From: Owenia fusiformis
Taxonomy: Eukaryota > Annelida > Polychaeta > Sabellida > Oweniidae
DNA length: 64,000 nt
Assembly: GCA_903813345.2 (NCBI GenBank)
Contig: CAIIXF020000001.1
Coordinates: 29,999,915 to 30,063,914, forward strand
Direction: 5' to 3'
Shown here: one piece after another, positions 11,450 to 25,700 of the stretch
How positions within the stretch are numbered: the first letter of the stretch is position 1
Layout of the letters: every line of letters begins with the position of its first letter
Translations under genes and position numbers: made by a program
The notes under the pieces: generated by a model
Seen by the model: only the letters and a program-made list of their open reading frames with translations
Databases searched by the model: none
Told to the model about the DNA's origin: nothing

Positions 11450-13185
11450 AATGAATGCGACTGTTGCTTAACTTATATAGGAGTTAGTAAACTCATGAAT
11501 GAACCCATATCAGCTAATTTAAAAAGTAGTCCATATATATCAACTATCAAAGACTTGTTATATAAGAACAATCCTTTATATTTTAAAAATAAATGATGTA
11601 TGTAATGTAAACAATGAACTATTAAGCTATGATCAAATTGGGCAAAAAGTAGGTTTTAGTGGTCAGACTTTTCATCAATACAATTTACTCAAAGGAGTTT
11701 TTAACAAGGTAGACATGTCTGACAATTAAAAAATGAATGAAATATTGACGAAAATTGATGCTTGTTTGCGGAACAGTTCCTGGGATTACCATCAGTGTTC
11801 GCGCTAGCCATTAAAATTTCTGAGTCCCAGGGACGCAACCCATTTGAAAAATTTTAGTCCCCATCTAATTTTTTTGCGTCCCTCTTATTTCTTCACAAAG
11901 ATCAAGAAAATATTGTGAAAGTGAAAATAAAGTGGGCGATAATAGAGTGCTTACACTAAAATGGGATAAAAATGACATATATTGTAATTTGATGCATCCT
12001 CCCGATAAATATCTATCACTGGGTCCTTTGCACACAATTCTTAAGTAATGTTATACCAAAATAGTCCGAAATGAATAAAGGAAATGCTCAAATTAAGAGT
12101 TTTGTTTTCACATTTTACAAACTTGCGATCTTGAAGGTCATGTCAAGGTCGTGAACTTTTGCTTCTTTTTATTAACATTTCTCCTTATTCTGAAGACTTT
12201 TAGATGAAAAACCTCGATCTATCATTAAACAATTATCTTGATGTATAACATTAGATTGATATATAATGGTTTCTAGTGGAAATAATAAAAATAATCGTGA
12301 AAAACAATCGTTTCAATTTGTGGGGAACCACAGGGGATTTCTGCAATATTGTATGTTTTGATCTTCCATTTCGATTGCAGCATTTCCGGAATATATCGGA
12401 ACCAATCAAAATCCATGTCTCATACTGGAAACTCTGTTAATCTTCGGTAGTCATGATAGCCAATCAGATTTATCGATATAAATATACCTGGATCATTGCT
12501 CGCCGTATATTAAGGTAGTGAGTTTGAAAATCTTGATGAAAATCATGTTTCACCGCTACTGTGCTGCAGTAAAAGTTATCTTGAAGCAGTTTATAATTTT
12601 TGCGTCCTAGGGACGTAAGTTGATTTTGATTTTTACGTCCAACCTTCTGAAATTTCCGTAAAAATGGCAAAAAACGGCGTCAACGCGAACACTATACATT
12701 CTTCTAAAATAGAGATTACGGCAGCAGCAGCCACCATGCAGGCTTTTATCTGGCTATTACAGAGATGTAAGGAGAAGGCATGGATGCTGAGCTTTGACAT
12801 GAATGAGTTGTCTGCTGTATTAGTCTATTTATTTATTTGGATTTACACTATTTATAACAGTGGCACTTAAACACTTTATAAGATTAATACAGTTGATACT
12901 ATTAATACCGCTAGAATAAAACTGTTTTTTTTATGCTTTATATTGAGACCAAAATATTGAAGAATCATAGGATACATAAGAATTTCACATGTGTGTCGGT
13001 ACCGTAGTGATTGTATGTATCGAAACTTCCAGAACTTACAAGGAAATAAATCATTTTGATGGTTAATTTAATTTCTCATAGATATTGTGCTTATGCTTCA
13101 TGGAAGACAAAACTAAGCTGATATAGGTTCATTCATGAGTGTTTGCTAAACTCCTAGAAGGTAGGTGACAGTCGCATTCGTTAGC
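11450..13185. repeat. Inverted-repeat-bounded block with a nested element
   Basis: The left arm (about 11450-11516, gaatgcgactgttgc...gttagtaaactcatgaatgaac...atatcagct) is inverted at about 13114-13183. Inside, about 11793-12700 is bounded by a second short inverted pair (AGTGTTCGCG at the left; CGCGAACACT at the right) flanking related lysine/asparagine-rich noise with gggacg motifs. This looks like one element inserted into another; outer identity is moderate. Confidence 0.55.
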
Positions 13186-13782
13186 TAACTATTTTTTATT
13201 TACATATGTGAGGCAAATTGTTACTGAATTGATGAATTACATGTATTTAGGATGCAGTGGCGACTTATTGCAATGATTCTGTTTGGATAAAAAAATTCTT
13301 TCATCCCTTTTACATATACTGCTATACATGGTGTATATACGTGTACTGTAGTCACCTTGAATACGCTGTGACTGGAGCTGATTAGACTATGGTGCTGCTC
13401 CAGTGGACTGTGCTTCTGCTCTAATAGATTGTTGAACTGATGCACAGTCTAGTTGTCTAGTATTCAAGCAAGAGCCATTTATTTTTTCAGATGATATTTG
13501 GATTTTCAGAGTGTTTCTGTCCTCCAAATATTTCAAGTTGGACTTGCTGTTTCAAAATTCCCGTCAGATGGATTAAGGCCAGATGCCAAATTATGACATC
13601 TCAATATTCATGGTTTTGATTAATATGTCAAAAAGCTTAACCATCAAACGATTTTACAAAAGAAAGATAGAAAATCACCATGAATGAATAACTACAGAAT
13701 AACTGCAAAATAAAATGTTTAAACTCTGTCTAATATTTATAGTTGATTCCTTTTGATTCTTAATTATATTGATTTGTTTCAG

Positions 13783-16700
13783 AAAAGGCAGCTGAACAGT
13801 CAAGATGCAAGACGGTATGTACTTATTCAATTTATTTATAACATATATGTATCTACAGGGGACATTTTATCTTTAAATATCCAGATCCTGGGTCTCATCT
13901 GATAATTTGTTTTCAATCTCATCATGTGCTAAAAGATTTTATGGTATGTTTCATTTTTTCCATATTCAAAACAGGAACTAAGACTGTATTAAAGGGAGGC
14001 CACTTAACCACTTTATTTACAAGAACTAATTCACATAGATATCATAAATGATTATTGTAACAGGAATAAAAGGAATGTATGAGTCTTCATGACCAACAGT
14101 AACTTGAGACTGTGTACCCTGCCCTGTGTGGTTACAGATAGCTAAAATAAAACCAACAGAGTTAATCTTATTGTGTTGTGAATAATTTATAGAACTAGAA
14201 ACCAATGGTAGAAACTTGTAATATGATCCAAGGTGTTGTAGAAACTTTGAGTTTGTTTTTGAGGGATTCACTTGTTTTTCTCTTTAAGGTCAACATCTTT
14301 GAACCGCAATGAATTCAAGTATTTCATAAAAGATGTTTGAATACTAAGTTCAAATGACCTGACTATTTCCTCATTGTAAATTATAATTCCCTAGACCCTG
14401 TACCAGACAAAAAAACGCTGTACCCAAATACATGATTTTTTACATGTATTTGTAAATTTTCTATCAAATTCCAGCAGTGGGGCGAACATTTCCTAATATT
14501 GATTCCTCCTGTCCCTACTGGGATTTATGTTAGTGTGAAATTCAGAAAAAGTTCTAGTGATTTAGTACCACTTTTGAGAAATGGAGCATTTATGGCTGAA
14601 TTATTGCAATATGGCACTTTGCCTTGTCTGCTGTTAGCTCTCAGCTACATAATTGCCATAATTAGAAGTTTCATTGTGTGTGAAAAATTACTATGGTATA
14701 ATTATTTCCTCAATATATATTTAAAGGGGCTCAGTCTCTAGCCCTGCCCCATCCCATCTACCCCAAATTAACAAAATCAGCTTAAAACGTAAAAGCATAA
14801 AAAATCAGCTATCCTCAATCATAACATAAATTCCTTATAGTAAATCTAACGATGTGAAATGTATTAGTGATAACCAAAGCTTTAGTTCACTATGGCTAGA
14901 CTTATGGTGATATTACCACTCAATGAAACTTGAAAATGTAGGAACAGGTTGGAGGTCTATGTTATGTACCCGAATGTCTATAGTTCATGAGATCTAGATC
15001 TTGTTCTTGAGTGGGTTGTCTAAACATTCAGTGCTAACACTTATCCCAGAGTTTGAACATATGCTATATGGTTATAAAATTAGATCCACTTACGTAACAA
15101 TCAAGTATAACAAGTTTGAAGAAAAGAAATCAAAGGAACTTTTATTTCTTGTACATGATAGTGTGTTTGTCTGATCTAAATAGGCAGAATCAATATATGT
15201 ACCAAAAATGAGGCAACGTCTATTGGTAGTTGACATTTTACATTGTTCCATTTTCTTGATGACTGGAATACTGTTTTCTGGGATAGCCATGGAGTAGGTA
15301 GCAAAAGTATCTTTGAAGATTTTCCATGGTCACCATGATATATATGTACTCTGTTTTTCATAAACAATTCTGTTAGGGAGCGAACAGACACTGCATGGAT
15401 GTACTGTGTAGTACATGTATAGAGGCAAACAGTTGAGCTTTTACCCTTCTTTAGACATATATAAGCCTATCACTCTTTAGAACAGGGAGATTTCTTTAGC
15501 CTACCTACATGTATTGTACAACGCTCATTTGTATTGGATTTTTACAGACCACGTTAAATGAATATATTGTTCTGTTTCATGATCAGAGTGAGCATAATAA
15601 ACTAATCTGTATTATGTAGAATCTCTAGGAAGCTTTAGCCCATGCTAATACAAAATATAATGAAAGTTATAGTTATCAATTTATCAAAAATCTCCATGGG
15701 GAAAGTCTTCCAAGGGCAATACAAATAGTTATGTCTGAGCGAGAAGATAATGAAGATTGAAAATGGATTGTTTTAATTAAAGAATGTTAAATATATAGTT
15801 CTCATCGGCTAGGGCTAGACATGTCAAATTATATTTAAGGAATAAAGAATCCTGTATCATTCTTCATTGGAAATTTAAAAGCATGAGTGCATGTACTAAC
15901 CCATACACATAATGGATGAGGGCAGAGCCAGAGTACATTGTCAGAATGGGTTAGTAAATGCATGAATGCAATTAAATCCAATAAAGAATGATACTGGGCT
16001 CTTCATAGTTGCAATTCAAATATATATCACTAACTATCACTCCTTTATAAAAATGACATTGTTCAGTTCTTTATGAAACCATAATGCACTTTGATGATGC
16101 CACTCTTTTACTAAAAATGGCACTGTTCAGTTCATTATAAAACCATAATCCACTGTAAAATAATCTTTCTTCTCAGTTGACCATATACCATCAATTAATG
16201 CACTGAAATGCTCTAAGCTGATTGGCTCTGACACACTAGGCATTTGAATTTCTATTAGTATGGTCATCACTTTTTATCTCTAAAAATTGTTTGAATCTTC
16301 ATTTTTTATGACTGGATGCTGGCATTCAGCAGTTGATATCTGTTAGAGTTGTTTCACTTTTATAACCATTTGGAATATGTGCAACCAGGTGGTCACATTT
16401 TGTAATGTTAATGCCTGTTGCACTTGTAGCATATTCTCAGAAACAATGAACAACATTGTGTATTTGGCATAGAAAACAATTTATGTTGAAATTGTATTGG
16501 TTGTGTTATATTCCCCTTGAGTTTCTATTTAACTAGCGTGCTGAATTTATAAATAGGGCAGTATAATATTAATCCAGTGAATATCTTCACCCTGATAAAG
16601 TATCAAGAATAGCATCTGTCTATGAGTAGAGCATTTAGCCTTGGTCTATTTACCAAGCACAAGCTCTAATTGCCTCTCCTTACATATAGCATAACCAGCT

Positions 16701-19700
16701 GATATGAACAGATACCACTTAATTAGATTATCTCTGTAGTTTCAGTTTTTTGGAGGGAATGTCACGGTGGCTCTGATGTTATTATAACCTGACTCTTTTA
16801 GTTGGTCCCAGCAAGATACACTTTAGACATGTATTTTACATTTATTTTAAATTTGTTTTTTATCAATTTGTTAACCATATACATGCCATCACAAATGCAG
16901 TCACAGTATGTCTTATCTAGAGATTAGTTGCAACTTGATATCAATAACTGGAGGTCAGATATATCTTAGATAATCTCAGTATTAGAAATAATCCAAAAAT
17001 CAATATTTGTGATGCATATCTATATTCATAAATGCATTCCCTCTGTGCTATATCTGAATGTACCATGGATTTTCCTGCTGACATATATTACAATAAATCT
17101 TGAAAATTGCATTGCAGTATCTTTATGTCATGTCACTATTTTTTATGTCATGTCACTATTTTTTATGTCATGTCAATATTATTGATGTCATGTCTGTCAT
17201 GTTCAATATACAGTTACATGTATTTGTCTGCTCACTGGGACGTGAAGCTACATTCTTAAAACATCTTACAAAACTGCTTCATATATACATGTACCTTAAA
17301 CATATCTAAGTATGGCATAAATTATTTTGTTTTTCAGAAAAAATTGTTATGACCCCTACCAAAAAGGGAAACACATCATGTATAAAAATAGAAAAAGTTC
17401 CCAAATTCTCCCTGGATGAGACAAAAGTTGCACATCAAGCTGGTGGCGAACACAGTGGGCTTGTCATCAATAAAAAACAAGATGGTGAGTACATAAAATA
17501 GAATCCCAGTTAATAAGCTTCACCAAACCTTGTCTTTCCTCCTACAGTATCATAGGGTGGGATTGCAAAATTTGTCTGCTATGGGGATCATGTTATTTTT
17601 GGGGGTGTGTCATTATATTAAAGAAAATAGTCTATGTCAGTTTGAAGTCCAATAACACAAGGAGCAAAAGCTATTGAAAATGGCTGTAACATACAATACT
17701 CTAAAATGTATGTGTTCCTCTGAGTTAAGAAAATAATGTTAAAGTTTCTTGTCTGCTATGGAGGATTGTCCACAAGTTCAAACTTCAAATTCAGATCCCT
17801 TATAGCTTACAAGAAACTTTTTTTATAACATAATTATTTCGATCCCACCTTATGAATATGAATTTATTAAAATGTATAATAGCTTTATGCGAGTTTTCTC
17901 AAAATATATTGACGTTTTTTATTTTATTATTTTTACCCAAAAATGAGAAAGAGTGTGGGAATTGGGAAAGTCCACAATCAAAGGAACATCTAGATCTGCT
18001 CTGGTATAATGTTGCACAATTAATCAGTCCATGTTTATAATTAAGCGTATGTTATTTCAGAGAGTGGTGAGGCACGAAAGCAAGATCTACAACTAGAGTT
18101 CAAATGTTTCCTGGTTGATGCTAAAACTGGCAGTCATGTCCCTGTAAGTTGCCATTCATGAATTGCCCATGCTCTAACCAGGATTTATGTTAGTTTACCA
18201 AAATCACCTAAAATATTCAATAGATTATAGTGTAATGTTAGGAACCTTTTTCAGAAGGATGAAGTAGGATAAAGTATTTAGTTATTCAGGCTGAAATCCT
18301 ATTCATAAAACTAAAAAAGTGTTTGTTTTATGGCTATTATATTGCTATATCAAGCATTTTAATTGTTTTTTCTTTATTCTTTATTTGTAGGAAAACCGAG
18401 CATTAAAATTCTGGTTTCAAGAGGGCACTGACTATTTAGATAAAGTAACCGGGGCTTATGAATTCTTCAAAGAACTGGTAAAGCCTGATAAGTTTCCCAG
18501 AGGTGAGTGGGGTGATAGCGCAATGTACATTCGTTCATCCACCCATTCATTTTTCCAGATCATATTATTGGACAGATTTGGTTCAAATTTTGGAGGCTGA
18601 TGTCATATGGGCATAGGACCTCTACTCTAGCGTTGAGAAGCAATTTTTAATGTGGCCACTCAATTCAAAATGCCCACCATATTTCTTATTTAAGTTCAAA
18701 TTTTAAATTTTCAAGATGGCCACTGAATTTCAAAATGGCCACCATTTTCACGAAAAATGTGAATTTTGATAATTTCAATACAAGTTTTAGAATTTGGTTC
18801 AAATTTTATAGGTTAATGTTTTGTGGGCAATTCTGCTCAGCAGGAAAGCCTTTTAAAAGAGGCCCCTCATTTTAAAATGACCTCCATTATTTTATGCAAT
18901 CTTTGATAACTCAAATATTAGTTAACAGGTTTGATTTAAATTTTATATGCTGATGCCTAAGGGGCATAGTCTAATAGTCTTTATGAGGGAATCAATACAT
19001 ATGTAACTAAAACCATTATGAACCTTCATACCAAATGTTTTATTATCAGACAGGATATAAACAATAAAATATTTTACCACGTTTTAGATTACGTCGGATT
19101 CATCAAGAAGGTAATGAAACAGCTGCAGGATGCCAAATACACTCAGATAAAGAAGGTTGATTGTGAGCTGACCCCTCTAGCCAGTAGTGATGAACCTCCA
19201 CCCAGTCCAGGTAAGCTCATGACTTATTTCTCTTAGGCCCCTATATATAATAAACACATGGGGGAAAGATGGTGTACTACTATCTTTACTTTGCAACACC
19301 CATTTTAGATGTTAAGGATGCTATAGCAAGAAGCAGACATTTTCACTATTCCCTTATGTTCACTATTAAGTCATTGGCCTATTCCATTCAATGTAAAAAA
19401 ACTGCTTATATATCACACCCGGTGATCGCGAATATGGGACGGAGGGGGAGCAGGCAATTTCTGCTAGGAAATTCAACAAATCTGGAAGATTTATTTTTTC
19501 AAGAAAAAGTTTACTATTGAATTGCTTAATGGATAGGCGCATGGTATAGTAGAATATGTTAGGTTTTCTGGGATTTTTTCTGAAACGATACGTATCTAAG
19601 GTGTGAGATCTATTAAAAAAGGCGCGAGGCCATCAACAGGCACAAATCAACGTTTTTGCTATAAATCAAGCAACAATGGCCTGGACGACCTGTAATAAAT

Positions 19701-22700
19701 ACTTGTAAGTGATGTTATCATAACTAAATTAATGTCATTGCTGAATTTATAAAATAAGTTTCCATATGTGAAATTAAAAATAATTATTATTTTTTATTTT
19801 ACGTATGGAAACTTATTTTATAAATTCAGCAATGACATTAATTTAGTTATGATAACATCACTTACAAGTATTTATTACAGGTCGTGTAGTCCATTGTTGC
19901 TTGATTTATAGCAAAAACTTTGACTTTTGCACGTTGGTTGCGTTGCGCCTTTTTTAATAGATCTTATATCTTAAAAGAGTATCGGTTGAAAAATAATCCT
20001 AGAATACCTAACATATTTTATCATACCGTGCGCTTATCCAATTTGCAATTCAATCGTAAACTCTGTCTTGAAAAAATAATTTTACCAGATTTGTTGAATT
20101 TTCTAGCGGAAATTGCCTGCTCCCCCCTCCGTCCAATTTTCACGATCACCGGGTGTGTATATGTACTGTATGAATGTACCTAAAACTATCTATATACAGG
20201 AGATATTGCTTTATCTGGGTCATTCATAGTTTGCTTCATCATACCCAAAACTATCTGTAAAGACCCATTTCATACCTAAAACTATCTATCAAGATCCATT
20301 TCTTGAGACACGGTCATTCTTCAATGCATTGTTTGCTGTTTTCTCATCATCACATTTCTATGGCTCAACATTTTAGAGGTAGGTTTGGGGTTTGTTCAGG
20401 CAACATCAAAATTAGGTCATGGATCAAATTATATCGAGTAATGACAGCCTAGATGGGACCTGATATAACCATTGACCTATTGTGGACTCACTGACAAGAG
20501 AAATATGTCGGGTTACAGGTTCAGCTTTAGGCCACTTATCTCAACTTTAATGATAACTCCACTGAGAAAGTTCTGCAACATCATTATGTACAAATTATAT
20601 GTGTTCTATTTTTTTCAAACTATATTATTAACGTGGTAAGTAAACCCAACACAAAGGTAGCATGTTGCTGCTGAATGCATGAATATGTCAGAAATTGCCT
20701 TCTTTTTTGCACTGATCTGTGAATTATGAAGGAGAAACTCCCTAAATTAAACTGTTTTGGTTACCCATGCAATATTTCTTCAGTAATCTGTTTTCTATAA
20801 TTTGTAATATTTTGAAAACATTAATTTGTGTGATTTGTGTTAGTGTTATAATCTTCAGTCTACAGTTTTTTTCATGATTAAAACATATCAAAAAATTCAT
20901 GATCAATTTTGTGATTAACTTTCATGCATGACTTGCAATGTCTGTACAAAGAGGGGAGAAAACCCCAATCATAACTCTGCCCTATCTCAACATAAAAATG
21001 AAACTCCTCCATCCATTTGATTGGTTTAAATTTGTGATGCCCATCATCGTTGCTGATTTGATTGGTTGAAAATCATTTTGACCATATCACAAAGAAACAA
21101 AACACTGTTTTGTAAAAGCTTTTCAAATAATAAAGTTTTAGTCTCTGGCATAGTTGAACAATACAATGACTTGTTATGACACACCAAGATGGAGAAAGGT
21201 GTATTAAATATGATGATTTGTTCAATGAAGGATCACTTCAATGTGTGATAATCAATAATTGAAAAAAAAATTTAAAATATGAAGGAGTTGTTTTGAAGAG
21301 GATATTTTGAGCTCAGTTATGAACTGTGGTTTATTTCCTCCTTTTGTCATTATATTTATATTTTATCATATGAATATAGAATATTTAAAGTTCATATCTA
21401 TTTGATTCTTACTTTTATATAATTTCAGAATTCAATAACCTCCCCGAATTCCAGATTCTTTGCCTCCGACCATCTAGTAATCATATGTATACATATAGAC
21501 AAAAGTGACTAATATTCTAGTTTTTTTTATTAAATTTTGTATTAATTTATAATTTATTAACAGTTGCTTTTGTTGTCAGTAATTGATTGTTGATACAATG
21601 ATAAGTGTTTTGCTATTTTTTGATGTTTTGATTTAATTAAGATTATGAATTTTCAATCGCAATATCACTTGTAAGATGTCTACTTATATATTGTTAAATG
21701 GGCAATGTTGTATGGATGATAAAGATTGAGCTTTAGAACTAAGAAGTACTACTCAATTAAATTACAGAATTACTCAACAAAAAAAAGAAACTTTTATAGA
21801 GTATTGTATATCCATCTATTTTGAGAATTTTTGTTTTCAAATATTTCGAATAATATAACTATACTGACCCTAAAATGTGTTTTAAAATAAAACTGAGCAT
21901 TTCTTCGTTTTGGATGTATTATTAAATGAAAAATCTTGATATGACATATTGTATAACTGAAAATCTCTTACTGCAGGAAAAAAAGTGGATACAAGACCCA
22001 AAGAGGTGATCATGCAAGAGAACCTTCTACAAATCTTAGAGTCTGCATATCCAAATATATTACATATGGAGGACCTTGTTAAGTGAGTACATTTACAGTG
22101 AAATTCAACAAATTACAATTTTGAGTGCCTTAGTAGTCTTGTCTCGTGTCCAAAGGTGCATATTGAAGCTGGTCATTTCAAGTAAAGGGGTATATTTCTC
22201 AAACATATATTTCTCAAACATACAGTCTTTGCAGTCTTTTGTTTAATACATCATGGGTGCCATGCTTACTCCAATGAATTTTTAGTGAAGAATAAATCGA
22301 GACCTCAGGCTACTTTTAAAATTTTTGATCAGAAAAATGCAACTGCTCCAAAATAGTCATTTGAACAAGCTGGATTCAAAACCACTCTTATAATCCCCTT
22401 CTTGACATTTATTTCCACAAAAGAAAGATGTTTTTGAGAGGGAGGCACTGGCAGGCCCATAGCCAGCTTTTACCGAAGGGGGTTCACTTTTCAAAGAAAT
22501 CCAGGGAGTTCACATTTCACCATTTTGGCCAAAGATCACTTGAAAAAATGCTCAGAATGGTGAAAACTGCATGATTTTGAAATTTTGAAAAAAAAATTGG
22601 CCAAGTTCGCTCAAATTACCTAAACCTCATTGGCTACAGATATGGGAGTGAGTCATGTTACACAGGAAGAAGTGGGAGTTTTTTCAGTGTTCATATTAAA

Positions 22701-25700
22701 TGCATGGTTGTCAATACACATGACAGAAGTCTTAAACCAATTTGAATTTCAGAAGACAATTCTTAAATATTCAACTTGTTCCATGGTTTAGATAACTTAA
22801 CATTATATGAACATACAGTATGCAGAAATATTTATTTAATGTTGCTGTTTTTCCAGTCACAATCTAGTCAGGTATGTTATAGGTGTATGTTACTGCACTG
22901 AAGTAATTTTTTGACAATCAAATACATGTTCATTTCATGTATATAGATTGCAGTTTGCTCTACATATTGGTGTTAGCCTACTAAATATATTTTAAGGCAT
23001 GTTTGATTTCATTTCCTAACACTCAAAAAATGTTTATTTTTTGTATTGATTTAATCTGTTTTCTTCAGATTAAATACTCTTTTTGTTATTTTTTTAATGA
23101 TTTTATCTGTTTTTCTCGGATGGTGTCTTTTCTTCCATTAGAGCTCCAAGAAATAGATCCTTAGATAGTGGGTTATTTTTTAATTCTTTTTTCCCTGATC
23201 ATATTAACAAAAGTTCTCTGTTATCAAACAATAGACTTCAGATAAACATAACCATTAGATGAAGCTAGGTGAAAGTATGATATTAGCTTTAAATGTTTAT
23301 ACAAATATTTGTAAATTAAGATTTACATGTTTTTCTTTTTTCCAAGTTATGTCCTTTACTTTGAAGTGACTAAAGCACAATCTGTTCAACTTAAATTTCC
23401 AAATTAACCTTCAAACTGAAATACTCCGTCCACTATCCCACGTCACCCTGTATTGATGTCATAATATTGTAGTCTGTTTATCCCAGTTTTAACATTTTAG
23501 TCCAGTCCACCGTGTATGTTTTAACATTTTAAGTGTGACATGATTTTAATGTCCTGCACATGAATATTGTGTCGTTTAGTTGTATTTTGTAATTGTTTAT
23601 TGCACAATTGCTTCATTCATTACAGATGTTCAGTAATTATACCGTGTAGTCTTCTATAGACTATTATAAGTAATGTTAACTAGCGATATAGAATACAGAT
23701 TGCATTGGGATCACACTTTCTGAATGAAACTTGTTGGTTTTGGCCTATTTCTTGTTCATAAGGAGGGTACCTGAACAGACTGAGATACATACCAGGAACT
23801 TGTACCTTGAAAAGGTGATCACTACTACACACCATATAAACCTAAGATGCATCCAAGCTATGTGTCTGACTGAATCATGGATTACTTAGTACACCATTGT
23901 GTTTATTATCCCATCGAATGAAGTTTGGAGGGATATAGGGAATGCCTTCGTCTGTCCGTCCATCCATCCGGGCAATAACTCAAATACTGTTGGCCTAATT
24001 TTGTTCATATTTTGTAAACATATACCCTATGGGAGTAGAAGTTCTGCTCGAAAGCCGATTTTCAAAATGGCAGCTCATTCAAAAATGGCGGCCATTTTAG
24101 TGCTGATTTTACGGTAATTTAGGTACAATATGTAAGACTGTAATACCAATATGTTTTAAATGTAAAAAAAATATACAGGACATTAATAAAGCTAGAAATG
24201 TAGATCTTAAAGAAGCACATGGCAGCCATCTTGAAAAATGGCGGCCTTTACTCGCTATTTTACAATTTTTGCTGTAACTCGAAAAGTAATGGAGCGATTT
24301 TGTTCAGATTTTGTATGTGAATACTATAAGCATGGCACACTGTCTGATTACACTTTTGGTAGAAGGCGGCCATTTTTCAAACTGGCCGCCATTTTAATGT
24401 ATTTTACTATAACTCGAAAAGTAGTAGAGTGATTTTGTTCATATTTGGTATGTGAATGACACTTTTGGTAGAAGGCGGCCATTTTGAAAAATGACCGCCA
24501 TTTTAACGTCTTACTATAACTCAAAAAGTAGCAGAGCGATTTTGTTCATATTTGGTATGTGAATACTATAAGCATGGAGAAGGCGCACTGTCTAATGACA
24601 CTTTTGATAGAAGGTGGACATTTTGAAAAATGGCTGCCATTTTTGCTACATACTTTGTTTGTAAAAATGCCAGCCATGGCTGTTCAATGGGATTTGCTAC
24701 GCTTTGGCGTTGCTGTTGTCTAGTTTACACATGGAGTTAAACTGTTGATTGTTTGTCTTGTGTGAACTAGCCATCATCCAACTATTCTACAAGTTCCTGC
24801 TAATAATTTAGTCTTTACAGGTGTCCTGATAATATTTCTTACCATTGTAGATATGCAAGTATGTCTTCTTTTGTCCCTTAGTTTGTCATTCAAACTTTAT
24901 TCTTCCTCTGTCTTTTAATGAAACAACAAAAACTATGTTCATGTAGTCATTTTAGTCTCTGGGTGTGTATCTATTAGCAGCACGTCGATGACTGAAAATT
25001 GTTATGATTCTACACAAAGATGAAATGTGAATGCATATATTAGATAATTTTAGAATATAACTGAGCAATGAATCATCTTTTCTTTTACTTGTTATATTCT
25101 GTTTTGGTGTGTCAAGTTTTTAATGTTTTCATTGGTCCATGGTGTGTTTATTCTTAACCACAAACCACTGTTATCAATGTTGACACTCACATGTTACTTG
25201 TATTAGTGATCATTTTGGATAGTTTGACTTAAAATGAGACCATCCTCTCATTACTTATATGTCACACTGTATAGTATACATAGCTGATGCTATTGCATAT
25301 CTTGTAGGATCACTGGTTCAGTTGAGGAGACATTTATTCACCAACAGCTGCTTGTACTCCAAGAGAAGGGACTTATAACAGAGAGAGAGAATGGAGCTTG
25401 GGTCAGGAAAGTCAAGGATGAAGCTGCAAGTGAGTAAATCTTTGGCTTGTATGATACAAGAGAGGTGAAATTCCTAATATTCAAGCAGCACCCAATATTC
25501 AATCATTGTTTGTTTTTTATAATAAGAAAGCACAAGGGTCAACATTTGAACTTTACAAATGCACAAAATCTTCATGAAGTAGATCATAAACCTGATACAA
25601 CCAAACGTACCTAGTCGTGGTTTAGCAATTGTTATTGAACCATTGTTTCAAAATTTTAAAACACTTAACTTGAATTGAATTCTGTCTCACATTTTCCTTA

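Larger units (their letters stand above)
13815..17337 (+). other. Intron 1 of the winged-helix/nucleosidase gene
   Basis: The 3.5-kb intron holds a hairpin at 15854-15995, a ~60-bp direct duplication at about 16040-16155 and a 21-bp tandem repeat at 17123-17200. Open frames near 14026-14271 and 14499-14741 carry no recognisable domain and lack splice or codon support. Confidence 0.6.
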
